Assembly (NCBI RefSeq): GCF_037975245.1
Contig: NC_092567.1
Location: 11,315,376 to 11,379,375, forward strand
Direction: 5' to 3'
DNA from: Apostichopus japonicus
Taxonomy: Eukaryota > Echinodermata > Holothuroidea > Aspidochirotida > Stichopodidae
DNA length: 64,000 nucleotides
The notes beneath the pieces are model-generated. The model had not been told where the DNA came from and did no database searches. It saw nothing but the letters and a program-made list of their open reading frames with translations. A program made the translations under genes and the position numbers. Below are positions 24,973-35,289 of this stretch, in pieces. Position 1 is the first letter of the stretch. Each line of letters opens with the position of its first letter.

Positions 24973-27040
24973 GAATTGAAAGCCAAATATCTAAGTCAAG
25001 GGTGAGCTTTCCTGTGATGTACGACACCAGTGTGGAGGCAACAACAGAAGAGGAGAACTGTGTTATATATGGCTTAAAGACATGTTTTAAGATGATATAT
25101 TGGTACCCTTCGCAGAACAAAAGAGTTTATCCAAGAGTCCAAAAAGCAAAGGAACAAGTACCATAGAGAAAAAAGATGGAAGAGTGAGTTTAACTATTGT
25201 ACCCAACTGTTTAATGATATTTAAGATACTTTTCATAACCTGTTTTTAAAAAAAAAAACAGTCTAGTTTATCATTTACGTGCAAGCTTCATAAGTTTGGT
25301 CAAATTTTCACTGATCTGTAGAGCGGGAGTCCAGAGGGTTTGGTTAGCTGGGAAGGTAACCAATTGCCTGGTACATCACAATGTTCACAATGCATGCCTG
25401 TATATGAAACCTGACGACTGGCAAACCGACTGTGGTGGATGTGGCTGGGAGAGCAATTTTAAAGTCACCTAATAGCTAACCTAGAGCAGCTTTCATGGTA
25501 ACCACATCAAAGTAAGAACAATGTGTCAGGTATGCCCCCAAGAGCAACAAATGGCCATTGCCAGTAATTATTGGTGGTGGGGTACCCCTGCCAGTGATCT
25601 ATAATTGACCCCTCACGGCTGACCTAGGTCAGCTCATGAGGTAACCACTTGAAACCTACTGGAAAATGTTGGTTAGGACTTCAGATACAAGGGATGGGCA
25701 TTGCCAGTAATTTTTATTGGTGGGGTACCCCTGCCAGTAGACCCCCAATATGCCCATCCCCTCATTGACCTAGGTGAGCTCATGATTTGCCCAGTTGAAA
25801 CCTACAGGAAAATGATAGGTATCACTTCATATGTAAGGATGGGCATTTCCAGTATTTTATATTGTTGGGCCACCACTGCCAGAGTCCGCCCATCCCTTAC
25901 AAATAGAATCTTGTCAATAATTTTCCAGTAGTTTTCAACTGGTTAAATCATGAGCTGACCTAGATCAATGAGGGGGGGGGGGGCTTTTTGGGGGTCTACT
26001 GGCAGGGGTACCCCACTAATATAAATTACTGGAAATGCCCATCCCTTACATATATATAGAGTCCTGCCAATCATTTTACAGTAGTTTTCAACTGGTTACC
26101 TCATGAGCTAATCTAGGTCAATGGGGGAATGGGCATTTTGGGGGTCTACTGGCAGGGGTACCCCCCCAATATAAATTACTGGAAATTCCCATCCCTTACA
26201 TATGAAGTGATACCATTTTCCAGTAGTTTTCAAGTGGTTACATCATGAGCTCATCTAGGTCAATGGGGGATGGGCATTTTGGGGGTCTACTGGCAGGGGT
26301 ACCCCACCAATAAAAATTACTGGCAATGCCCATCAGTTGTATCTGAAGCCCTAACCAACATTTTCCAGTAGGTTTCAAGTGGTTACCTCATGAGCTGACC
26401 TAGGTCAGCCTTGAGGGGTCAAATATAGATCACTGGCAGGGGTACCCCACCACCAATAATTACTGGCAATGGCCATTTGTTGCTCTTGGGGCCATACCTG
26501 ACATATTGTACTTACTTTGATGTGTTACCATGAAAACTGATCTAGGTTAGCTATCAGGTGACTTTAAAATTGCTCTCCCAGCCACACCCACCACAGTCGG
26601 TTTGCCAGTCGTCTGGTTTCATATACAGGAATGCACTGTGAACATTGTGATGTACAAGGCAATTGGTTACCTTCCCAGCTAACCAAATCCTCTGGGATCC
26701 CGGTCTATTGGGATCATTATTAACATGATTAACATAATTATTAAGCTTTGAGAAATAACTTGGTGTTATGCTGTGCAAAGCTAATAATAATTTGGTAAAG
26801 CTGCTATTCCTGGCTTATAATTTGAGGGACCTAGATATAAATGTATACCTCCCAATATGTTATAAAATTTTAATGTAAATGTATGTTTATGATTATGTGA
26901 GTTATCATGTGCTATATCTGTATCTGTGCTTACACGTATATCATATTTTCTGTTCACAGGTCAATAATGGTGCAGATTTTGGCTTCCTGAAGACAAGTGG
27001 GAGGCCATTTGTAGTTAAGAGAAACACTCTTTGTTCGTGA
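24973..27040 (+). CDS. Candidate spliced gene inside the transposon (partial)
   Basis: Three exons are suggested. Exon 24973-25001 follows TTTTTCCAGCAG, reads ELKAKYLSQ and ends in GG|GTGAGC. Exon 25116-25183 follows CCTTCGCAG; its first base completes the split codon, and it reads TKEFIQESKKQRNKYHREKR up to a GTGAGT donor. Exon 26960-27040 follows TTTTCTGTTCACAG and reads VNNGADFGFLKTSG and onward to a TGA, with AATAAA at 27277-27282. The phase between exons 2 and 3 does not match, so an exon is missing, possibly displaced by the foldback in that intron. The lysine/arginine-rich exon 2 could be a nucleic-acid-binding segment. No DDE residues or known domain are visible, so the function is unknown. 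Confidence 0.35.
25320..26706. mobile_element. Foldback element nested in the transposon
   Basis: The outer arms, near 25320-25690 and 26330-26706, are long inverted repeats starting with GGTTTGGTTAGCTGGGAAGG and its complement. The inner part consists of units of about 140-150 bp containing GGCAGGGGTACCCC. They point inward on the left (near 25581, 25731 and 25876) and outward on the right (26001, 26151, 26292 and 26435). The whole block is a near-palindrome built from tandem subunits, as in Foldback-type elements. There is no coding capacity, and no clear target duplication was found. Confidence 0.85.
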
Positions 27041-27910
27041 AGACTTAACTGGTGTCGATTTGGGGTACCACTTTAAAAGGAAAGTCATGAGGAACCCTTG
27101 CCCAAGATTCAACTTTGCATTATTGTGCAGTGCTATACTTTTGCGATTCATGTTTGATCCATTAACTTGTCTTAACTTTGTTGGAAAAAAAATCAGATTT
27201 TCAGATTTTATTTACAGTGATTTCTTCTCTATTTGTCGAAAGTCAGCCTTTTGTAGACATCAGAAGTTTTATCAGAAATAAATACTGCCAACATACACAT
27301 TATTTGTTTCTTCTTCTCTCTTTTCTTTCAGTGATGCTAGTCAGTGAAACTAGTCGGGATTAATTCTTTCAGTGAATTTAGTTGGTGCAACTAGTCAGTC
27401 GATACGGACTAAGAAAGGTTAGTCGGGAGAGGCACCATCCTGACTAATGTAAAACCTGCTATAAACTAGTCGGTGGCTCATATAAATTAGTCGGTAAAGA
27501 CCGACTAATGTCACCAACTAATGTAACTGACTAAAATACATTTACCGACTAAGAAATTGTTGATCGACTAAGCTGACGGACTAAGATGACCGACTAAGAA
27601 TTCCAACTGACTAAGGAATAAATTAGTCGGTATAGCAACTGACCAAGGCTATGTTAGTCGGGAGAGGCACCAGATGGACTAACGTTATGTTAGTCGGTGA
27701 ACCAATTTAAGTTTTCAGTGTATCTGCTATTTGCTTTACAAATTTGAATAATTTAAACGAGACTGAAATAAATAACTTTTATCTGTTTACTGTGCAATGC
27801 CCCACATTCTTTTCATTTCGAAAGACGCACAGTTTTAAGTTCATTACACACTGAAGGCTTCAATTCTCTATTTGCCTTCAGTTTAGGGAAGATCTTGGGA
27901 TTTTCATCCC

Positions 27911-27978
27911 TAGATATTGCTAGATATTGCTAGATATCGCTGGATATTGCTAGATATCGCTAGATATTGCTAGATATC
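27911..27978. repeat. 10-bp minisatellite, ~7 copies
   Basis: The unit TAGATATTGC or TAGATATCGC is repeated head to tail with one TGG variant. The tract is flanked on both sides by CTTGGGATTTTC (27894 and 27993 regions), so it may have expanded within a short duplication. Confidence 0.95.
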
Positions 27979-27999
27979 CATACAGTACAGTGTCCTTGG

Positions 28000-28534
28000 G
28001 ATTTTCGGGGCCTGATCTTGGGAAATTGCAAAACCGGAAGTGGTCACACTCTATGTAGGCCAGTGCAAGACCTTATAGACGTCACTAATACACAACCCAA
28101 TCACTTCGTATCGATGAAGTGGTGTGTTGCCGGATTTAGTCAAGGTCTTGGTACTACGGGCGAAGGTCATTAATTAATTATTTCGTAACTCACAGGTAAG
28201 CGATAAGAGGGGTGGGCGTAGAGTTGTGGGCGCGTTTTCATGCAGATGGGGACAATCTCAAAAAGAGATGCGTCGCCCCTCCCCCCTCCCCCGCCCATGA
28301 TAAGCCCATGGATCCACTACATGATATTCACAGGAGATGTGCCCAATTCTCCAATCGCATGCAAAATTTATTTTTAGATTAATTGTACGAGTTACGGTAC
28401 TAGATGTTGGGTAACAATTAGCATTCAGGTCGGAGTGTATAACATCTTATCTATTGATGACAGTGTTGCATCGAAGGACACATGTCTAGTGCAGTTCGCA
28501 TATAGATTAATACCGGAATGCGTCATGTTCCCAG
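28000..28534. other. No gene seen; C-rich tract
   Basis: A C-rich block lies at 28275-28296. A 68-codon open frame at 27967-28173 starts in the minisatellite and is not credible. No other feature was recognised. Confidence 0.4.
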
Positions 28535-28690
28535 ACGAACTCGGTCGAATTCTAGACCAGCCATAGTTGGTTTCATAGCACACTTGTACAATTGTTTAAG
28601 GCGTCCATACACACACGCGTTATGGTAGACCATATACATAGTGAGAGACTGTAAGGGGTAGGGTGAAACGCTCGCCCCTTCCGAAATATA
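28535..28690. repeat. Dispersed repeat, copy 1 (inverted to 33.2-33.4 kb)
   Basis: The reverse complement aligns to 33240-33425. It shares TCACCCTACCCCTTACA, TATGGTCTA-CATAACGCG, GTGTATGGACGCCTTAA and GGGAACATGACGCAT. The family is not recognised. The copies are diverged and carry no coding sequence. Confidence 0.8.
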
Positions 28691-30616
28691 CATTTTCAAG
28701 CGATACTCCTGTTGTAATGAACGACTAAATTTTTATCTTTTGCTGTATAATAAATAATAATGCAGATGCACATGAAATACAGAAAAATCTTGCATACAAT
28801 TACTTGCGACTGTTTCTGTAACTACGATCCAGTTTTCGCATTAGCCGCAGGATATCGTGATTCACACATTTTGATTCAAATCCCGCCGTAATAAATTTCA
28901 GCTCTCAACGTGAATTACACATTCATAACGGCTGTGGCCGTGTAGCGATTCATCGCTATAAGCGATCGCAAATGGAATAAACGTTTAGTATAAAGCCGTG
29001 ATTATGTTTGTTTTGTTATCCCGTCTACAATCCATCTTATAACATCCCGTAAATGTCCTTGCCAGTCGTTCCTTCTATTTATAAATGAATGAAAAAAATA
29101 AAGCAATTTTGAGAATTCCAATATTTACGCAAGCACGAATATACAGTAGCTTTAACTATGAGAGGAAAGCACTAACTATGGACTACCAGAGTTAGCTGCT
29201 TGGTGACAACAAAGACACGTGCACTCGACAAACTACGTTTGCGTAAATTCCACACTGATCTCCGACCACATTGTAGCCTAAACTCACACAGAGTCAACAT
29301 GGAAATGTAGCCTAACCATATGTTTATTCGCTCAAATTTTAACGCAGTTAGCTGGAACTAAAATATCCATGGAATTCTTTCATTATTACTGCTATCTTCG
29401 ACCACAAACTAGCCTAACACCAAACTAATTCAATGGGAAAAATCTTGCCTTAACCATCGTTTTTTTTTTTACATATACACACACACACACAAGCGTAGCC
29501 TTGTTTACAACTTTCAATTACCTGGAAATCGGCAATTGTTTGGAAGGTATGTGCTATGTTTTGAAGAGGTAATATATTAGTGTACATACACTGTTACTGT
29601 TGCGGTGGATTAAAGATTTCAATCTTGAGTAGTTTTCACCGGTATAATATTTTTGTTTTCGGTGTTGAGTGATTGTATCCACACAGGAAAAAGAACCATT
29701 ACGAATGGCTAAAACTAGAAATTGTAAGCAATTAAACAGCCATCTACACTGCAAGAAAGTTATTTCATTAAATGAATTTCCGTATTCACGTGTCTTGATT
29801 ACTCAAAACATGAAATCATGAAAGCACTCGCATAGCAGTTATACGCGATCCCATCCGCCCCCCCCCCTCACAAAACGGGTACCCGTTTTGTGTGTTTTCG
29901 ATTCGGGTACACGAATGTTCGGTCGGGTACCCGGGTATCCGGTTACCCGACTCAGGCCTAGAATGTTCTTACTCATTAAATACAAATAATGCTCTAGAGA
30001 AAGTTTTCATCCTTCGCTTGGATCAAGTAAATCATCATGGATGCAACTATGCTGCAGGCTTTATTAGTATCTGATGAAAAAGCAATTATCGTGGGTATTC
30101 AAACGAGATACATATTTCTTGAGTTTAATGGAAATGAGCATTTGTCATATCGTCACCAGTATTGTTACTGAATTAGAACCGTAAACCTAGGGACGTGCAG
30201 TTAGCTATAGCAGGTGGTTAGATCTGAACCAGTAAAACGTCCGGTTATTCAATGGAGTGGGCACTGCAACTATGATATCTTTGTAAGATCGGCTGCAATA
30301 GTCTAGGCTCGCATTCAAATTCCAGAAGCAGAACATGTAAACAAACAGAAACAAAGAGATGTTACAATGGTCTGTTCTATTTCAATTCAACAAGTATTGT
30401 TATTGTATACACTTGCTGCTGATATTTCTGTTAAGTTCGTTTGCAGTTTTGCCATGGCCTTATTGATGTTCTGAAAGACAAACCACGACACAAAACATAT
30501 TTTATATTGATATCATATCTTTATTCATAGCTGTTTACATGTAAGTTGTTTTGTTTGTATCCATCAACACTTCTGTCGATAATAGACTTTAATGTAGGTT
30601 TCTTGCAACTTTTTAG
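28691..30616. other. Non-coding, with GGGTACCCG palindromes
   Basis: A short (CA)n lies at 29477-29491 and a C run at 29859-29867. An exact 24-bp palindrome, CACAAAACGGGTACCCGTTTTGTG split at its centre, lies at 29869-29892. It is followed by CGGGTACCCGGGTATCCGG, so GGGTACCC-type words occur three times in 75 bp. Such words are common near the ends of some hAT families, but no complete element was found. Confidence 0.5.
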
Positions 30617-30892
30617 AAATATGGACAGTGTTATTGTTCAATGTTACAATTGTGCACTATGTCAAGTCATAATTACACGATGTTAGATTATACTAACCTT
30701 CCTCCTCCATATAAGGGACAAGTAGGGAGATTGATGTATTTAGTCTTAATACAGTTTAAAAAAAACATATCTAAGAAAGTGGCTGGAAACAAGACATATA
30801 ACCTTATTTTACACAACTGGCATACTCTCAGGACATCGGAAATGGGATCAGGTGATTATGACGATGATTTGTCTAGTCTTATAGCTCCATAA
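30617..30892 (+). CDS. Weak candidate terminal exon
   Basis: After a pyrimidine-rich acceptor (CTTGCAACTTTTTAG) there are 91 open codons beginning KYGQCYCSMLQ and ending DDDLSSLIAP at a TAA. The first internal methionine is at 30641. The C-terminal acidic-hydrophobic tail looks protein-like, but there is no nearby poly(A) signal. Its phase does not match the neighbouring plus-strand exons in their preferred frame, and no family is recognised. Confidence 0.2.
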   Translation, partial: KYGQCYCSMLQLCTMSSHNYTMLDYTNLPPPYKGQVGRLMYLVLIQFKKNISKKVAGNKTYNLILHNWHTLRTSEMGSGDYDDDLSSLIAP

Positions 30893-31533
30893 TTTAACTC
30901 AATAATGTAATTCCAAAAACAATTAGTCTTTTTCTATTATCAATATCTAAATTTTTGGTTTTCATGATCTTTGATGACGTCACTAATGCGTTGTAATATA
31001 AAGCTGAATATCATGAAACCGGGTAGCTTTACAAACATCACGAGCAATCAAATGTTTAATTTCTCTGTAAATTAACACATCTATACTAAGATTCCACCTA
31101 AATTCATTATTTCAATGATTAAGAGTAATATCAATACATACAAACCACTCTATCTCCACTCCTCAACATTATTTCTCGGACTCGTACACATTGTACCCTC
31201 GTTCATTGATCTGTGTTTATAAGACACCTCGAGATTCTCATTGTTAATGATGGAGTGACGTCACTGCTGATGATGTCATCATTAATCAGTCTCAAAGACA
31301 TAAGTAGTTAGCATAAACAACACGTTTGCCCCGATCCAGTAAATGTTTGACTATACTGCAGACAGATGTGTGTATAATGGCTATACTAAATCATCTCGTG
31401 ATAACAGCTTAGAGAGAGATTCAGAGACGATGTAATCAAAGTCAGTTTGTGAATTTTTTAGAATATTCTAATCCGTCGATAATTGGACTTCATATTCTGA
31501 CACTCTCATAACATGCCGGAGCGTCCATACAGT
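30893..31533. other. No gene seen; two CRE palindromes
   Basis: TGACGTCA occurs near 30974 and 31257, and a related TGATGTCATC near 31272. The sequence is otherwise AT-rich and without repeats that I recognise. Confidence 0.4.
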
Positions 31534-31908
31534 CAGAGGGGGCGGATGTCCCCCCCCCCCTGACGGACTCAACTGGACAGCTGGCGCCCTTTTCAGCTTT
31601 TTACCACTTTTTACTTATTAGCAATTATTGACTTTTTTTATTGCGCTCTCAAATACCTATTGACATTTGTCACATTTTGTTGGTGTAATTTTCTGACAAA
31701 ATGGCGATGACACCTATTTATTCTTCGTTTATCTACAAATAAGCAAGGCCCGGAAAGGGTCATTTCCGGCGATCTAGGGAGTATCTTTACTCAAAAAATT
31801 TCTGTACGCTCCGCGCCAACCTGTGGAGGCGCTCCGCTTAGATAGTGTCGAAAGCGCCCCTACATACCATTCTCGACCCCCTGACCAATACCCCTAGATC
31901 CGCCACTG
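31534..31908. mobile_element. hAT-like element, ends imperfect
   Basis: The left end CAGAGGGGGCGGATG and the right end (inverse of CAGTGGCGGATCTAGGGG) resemble hAT ends. The flanking 8-mers do not match, so the element is old or its borders are misplaced. It contains a (C)n run after the left end and, at 31758-31850, the GGAGCGC-TCCGCTTAGATAGT block shared with other elements in this window. Confidence 0.55.
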
Positions 31909-32765
31909 TTCCTGCCCCCACCTCCTCCCTACTCCTGATTCCATTCCACTTTGCAAAGCGAGGTGTCAGCTATCACCTGCACCGTCTTCCTACACCTATG
32001 ATTTATCTTAGTACAGTTTGAAGAACATTAAACAAAGAAACCCTGCGTGTAAAACCAAAGTTAACTCCCTTTAACGAACTGAAATGCCCTTAGATCCAGC
32101 AGTCGTCTTACACGGAGACTGGCTACGTGGTTATGAAAATGTTTTGTTTATTCTTTTACATACATAATTTACTTCAAATTTGCTATTAAACAAATCCACT
32201 TTTCATCTTTTAACAATCGTTTTTAAACAGTGTTTAATTATGGCTCTAGTGATTGGTGATTAATGATGTTGAGTGTTCTCTGATCCGTTCATAATCTCAT
32301 GGATTATTACTCTTCGAATACTCGACTATCATAATTGGGTTTCTTAATTTAGTCCAATATTAGTTTCTGTTTAAATGGGAGCATATGCTTTCATTTAGCA
32401 TAATTGATCAGATATGTTAGTGAGATGATAACAATTCTAACCTGATTGGTTTTATAACTAAGAGGATAATGGTTGTAAACTGATCAGGTATAAAACCGAG
32501 ATGATAATGATGGTAAACTGATCGGTAATCTTACTGAGATATAAGGATTGTAAACTGATTAGCTATATTACTGATATGATAATGCTAGCTAACTAATAAG
32601 ATCAAACTTAAGGAATCAACTAGATTGATTACTCAGCTAATATGAAGTTATCATAGAGGGCTAACATAAATCAAGTAAAAATAATGTTTATGATTTCATT
32701 CCAGACCAACAAAGATTAAGTATGCACTTAACATTTACATGTCTCTCTTTTATGTTTTTCATCAG
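31909..32765. other. Intron-like, with a ~45-bp degenerate repeat
   Basis: Between 32410 and 32610 the motif GATGATAA-(T/C)-----TAAACTGAT recurs three to four times, at roughly 45-60-bp spacing (near 32424, 32463, 32500 and 32577). No exon was found before 32766. Confidence 0.5.
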
Positions 32766-32827
32766 TTTGGAATTTTATCGACAGTAACAAGTATCGTCGT
32801 CTGAATCTACAAACCGGTCAATGGCAG
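32766..32827 (+). CDS. Internal exon of unidentified plus-strand gene
   Basis: A 62-base exon lies between TTATGTTTTTCATCAG and a GGCAG|GTAAAG donor, both good splice signals. Only one frame is open: two bases complete a split codon, then 20 codons read WNFIDSNKYRRLNL and onward to GQWQ. It ends in phase 0, and the next exons at 43074 and 47747 begin in phase 0 and stay open to a stop, which supports the chain. Tryptophan-rich ends and charged residues suggest a soluble segment. I do not recognise the protein. The same exon could also splice to the candidate terminal exon at 38189. Confidence 0.6.
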
Positions 32828-32947
32828 GTAAAGAGTTCTATCACCTTTCATTCAGCTATTGCTCATAATGCAAGTCTGGTCAGCTTGTTTGCGTTATGCT
32901 GCCCTAGCACTGTTTTCAGTTCCCAATAAGTGTAAATAAGTCAATAT

Positions 32948-33663
32948 CAGGCGCGTATCCAGGGGGGGGGGGCTTGGGGGCGCGCGCTCCCCGGATAAGG
33001 AAAAGAGGAGAGAAAAAAATAGAAGAAAAAAGGGGGAAAAAAAGGGCGAAAAAGAAAAGGAGGAGAGGAAGGAAGGGAAAAGAAAAAGAAGAAAGAGAGA
33101 AAAAGGAGAAAAAGAGGGAGTAAAAGATAAACGCCAAGACCTCGGGAAGAGAAAGAGGAACAGTTATAATAACAGCACTGATCCTTATTATATTCACAGG
33201 GTAGCCAGTGACAGATCGAAGATTACGGAGGGGACGTATGCCTCACCCTACCCCTTACACCGACAACTCCATATTTGACGTTCCATTTTTCCTTTCTCAC
33301 TAATGTATCTATATAAATACTATATATGGTCTATCATAACGCGCGTGCGTGTGTATGGACGCCTTAACAATTGTGCTATGGAACCAACTGTGGCTGGTCT
33401 TGAACTCAACCGAGTCGTCGGGGAACATGACGCATGACGCCCCCCCCCCCCGAGCAAATTTTCTTTATGATATCGCTAGTAATGTCAAAATAGACAATGA
33501 TTAGATGCAACTTACAAGGCATGGGAAGTGTCATTTCCAGCGATCTGGGAGGCATTTTCGGCCAACATTTTCTTCTACGCTTCGCGCCAACCCATGGTGG
33601 CGCTACGCTTAGATAGTTTGCCTACAGGCTTCGCCCCTTTGCAAATTACTCGCTACACGCCTG
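32948..33663. mobile_element. Composite repeat: hAT-like ends around a polypurine tract
   Basis: CAGGCGCGTATCCAGGGG at 32948 opens the block, and the inverse of CAGGCGTGTAGCGAG closes it at 33663. Flanking 8-mers do not match. Inside are a purine tract at 32997-33120 with only two pyrimidines, a copy of the 28.5-kb repeat at 33202-33450, a C run at 33441-33450, and the shared GCGCCAACC-ATGGTGGCGCTACGC block at 33570-33610. It may be several insertions rather than one element. Confidence 0.45.
33202..33450. repeat. Dispersed repeat, copy 2
   Basis: This is the inverted partner of 28535-28690. It starts near a CAGTGACAGATCG that could be an element end, and it stops near a poly(C) run. No coding sequence is present. 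Confidence 0.7.
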
Positions 33664-33763
33664 TTCGAATTTGTAAAGCAAAGAGCAGATATCACATCAT
33701 ATCAGTGACCATGAAAATGCATGTTCCAGGATGAACAGCCTCAAAACTGTCTATGTGTGAAGT

Positions 33764-34242
33764 CAAAAGGCGTAGGAGCCCAATTGGATTTGGGGGCTGT
33801 AACGACTTGCCCGAAAAATATATACAAGATTTTTCGCGCGTCCATAGTGTTAATGTCAATATCATATAAGCAAATATCGCTCATTAAATCGCATGGCATC
33901 GTGTACCGTACGGTCCGTGAAAATTGGGCAGTATTCCGCCGGATGCTGATGTAAACAATGAAATGTCTTATGTCGATGGAGAAAAAGCATACAGGTCCAA
34001 TTATGTCAAACCTCTCTTTTACATTAGTAATGACGAATTAGTCGGCCAAGCTTAGAACTTTATTTTAATTACCAAGGAGATACTTGTTAAACTATTCATT
34101 TCCTTAAGTTACATCATTGCTATTAATTTTTCTTTCAGTAGGTGCCCGACAAATTCTCAGCATATTGCCCGAATTTTTAGGGGGAAAATTGGTTGCGGGG
34201 GGGGGGGGAGGGGGGCTGCAGCCCCCGCCTCCTACGCCTATG
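33764..34242. mobile_element. Possible short hAT-like element
   Basis: The ends CAAAAGGCGTAGGAG and (inverse) CATAGGCGTAGGAG are similar. They are flanked by TGTGAAGT and TGTGTAGT, an 8-bp duplication matching at seven positions. Part of the interval also aligns to the 21.9-22.8 kb repeat, so it may instead be an internal part of a longer element. Confidence 0.45.
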
Positions 34243-34923
34243 TGTGTAGTGTTCGGTTTCGAAATATCTGATATGGAAAATATCTGGTATTTTTCATTTC
34301 CTTCAACCAAGTTTTATAATAGCCGTTCTAAGAGGTTTTAATATTTGTACACCAATAAATTAACTGTGTCTAAATTTTCGAAAATTTCCTGACCAACATT
34401 CTTCATCATACTTCTACTAGTGCAATTTTGACCTGTCTGTTATAGGGGTTGAAGGAGGTTTTTCTATATTGGTTGTCCATAGATTGAATTTTGTGCATCA
34501 TTATGGGTATGTTTTGAAGTTATTTTATTCACGAGAAATGTGAATTTTCAAATTCTGAACAAATAATGGGCTTAAAACCTTGAAAAATGGGGCTTTCGGA
34601 TATTGTGTGCCGTGACATAGGATCACCTACAAAAGCAATGAATGATCCACAGGACATGCAATGAGGTCGAACATGATGTATGACTGGTGACAATCTTCCA
34701 AAAGGTTATGGATGGAAAAACAAACACTATTGGGAACTACTTGGTTCTCAGGCAAAAATGTACATCTGGTTGGTCATTTTCAAGCCCTAGAAGTGCCATT
34801 TCCGGTGATCTGGGGGCATCAAAACCAGAAACTTTCTTGTACGCTCCGCGCCAACTGATGGTGGCGCTCCGCTTAGATAGTAATTCGCGCTCCCCGGGTT
34901 AAAAAATCCTGGATACGCCCCTG
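33960..34923 (-). mobile_element. Dispersed hAT-like repeat, copy 2
   Basis: This is the inverted partner of 21940-22800. Its outer end at 34923 is the inverse of CAGGGGCGTATCCAGG, a typical hAT-like terminus, followed inward by GCGCCACC-ATCAGTTGGCGCGG. A run of about 12 G and a G-rich block lie at 34198-34218. Open frames on both strands are shadows of the repeat. No transposase was found. Confidence 0.75.
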
Positions 34924-35289
34924 AATATAGTGATACATTATCTGTGAAGTTTTCGTATTGCTGGTAATATTATAAGTTCTGGCGTAAAGAAATAACTTTC
35001 AAATACCTTCCTACTCCTACTTTCAAGGGGGGGGGGGGTATTGTTGTGGAGAGAGCCTATGGAATCTTGCGTGCGAACATTGTCTACATGAATCTCATTC
35101 AGCGTTCACAACGCTTAGTTCTATATTGACACACCCGTACAACATCCATGTCAGTATTTCAAGCATATACCGTAGTAATAGCTAAAAGATTGACTTTTGG
35201 ACAGGTTTGATATATTGTACAATCGTCTTTGACACATGCCGTTTTATTAATATTCGAGGTTGTGAATTTGCATCCAATAAAATTCACGT

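Larger units (their letters stand above)
23090..27720. mobile_element. 4.6-kb DNA transposon with GACTAA subterminal arrays
   Basis: The left end is CACTGAAAAAATAAAC and the right end is the inverse of CACTGAAAACTTAAAT. Both are flanked by TA. The first 250 bp and last 390 bp carry dozens of GGACTAA, CGACTAA or TTAGTCGG motifs in both orientations, as in the subterminal transposase-binding repeats of CACTA/EnSpm elements. CACTG termini fit that group, but a 2-bp TA duplication is unusual for it and would also fit other superfamilies, so the superfamily is open. The interior holds a candidate spliced gene (24973-27040) and a nested foldback (25320-26706). Confidence 0.8.

Noticed and set aside
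33764-34923. A single complete hAT element spanning the whole interval
   Set aside because: The outermost flanking 8-mers do not match, while internal ends at 33764 and 34242 have a 7-of-8 duplication, so the borders are ambiguous.
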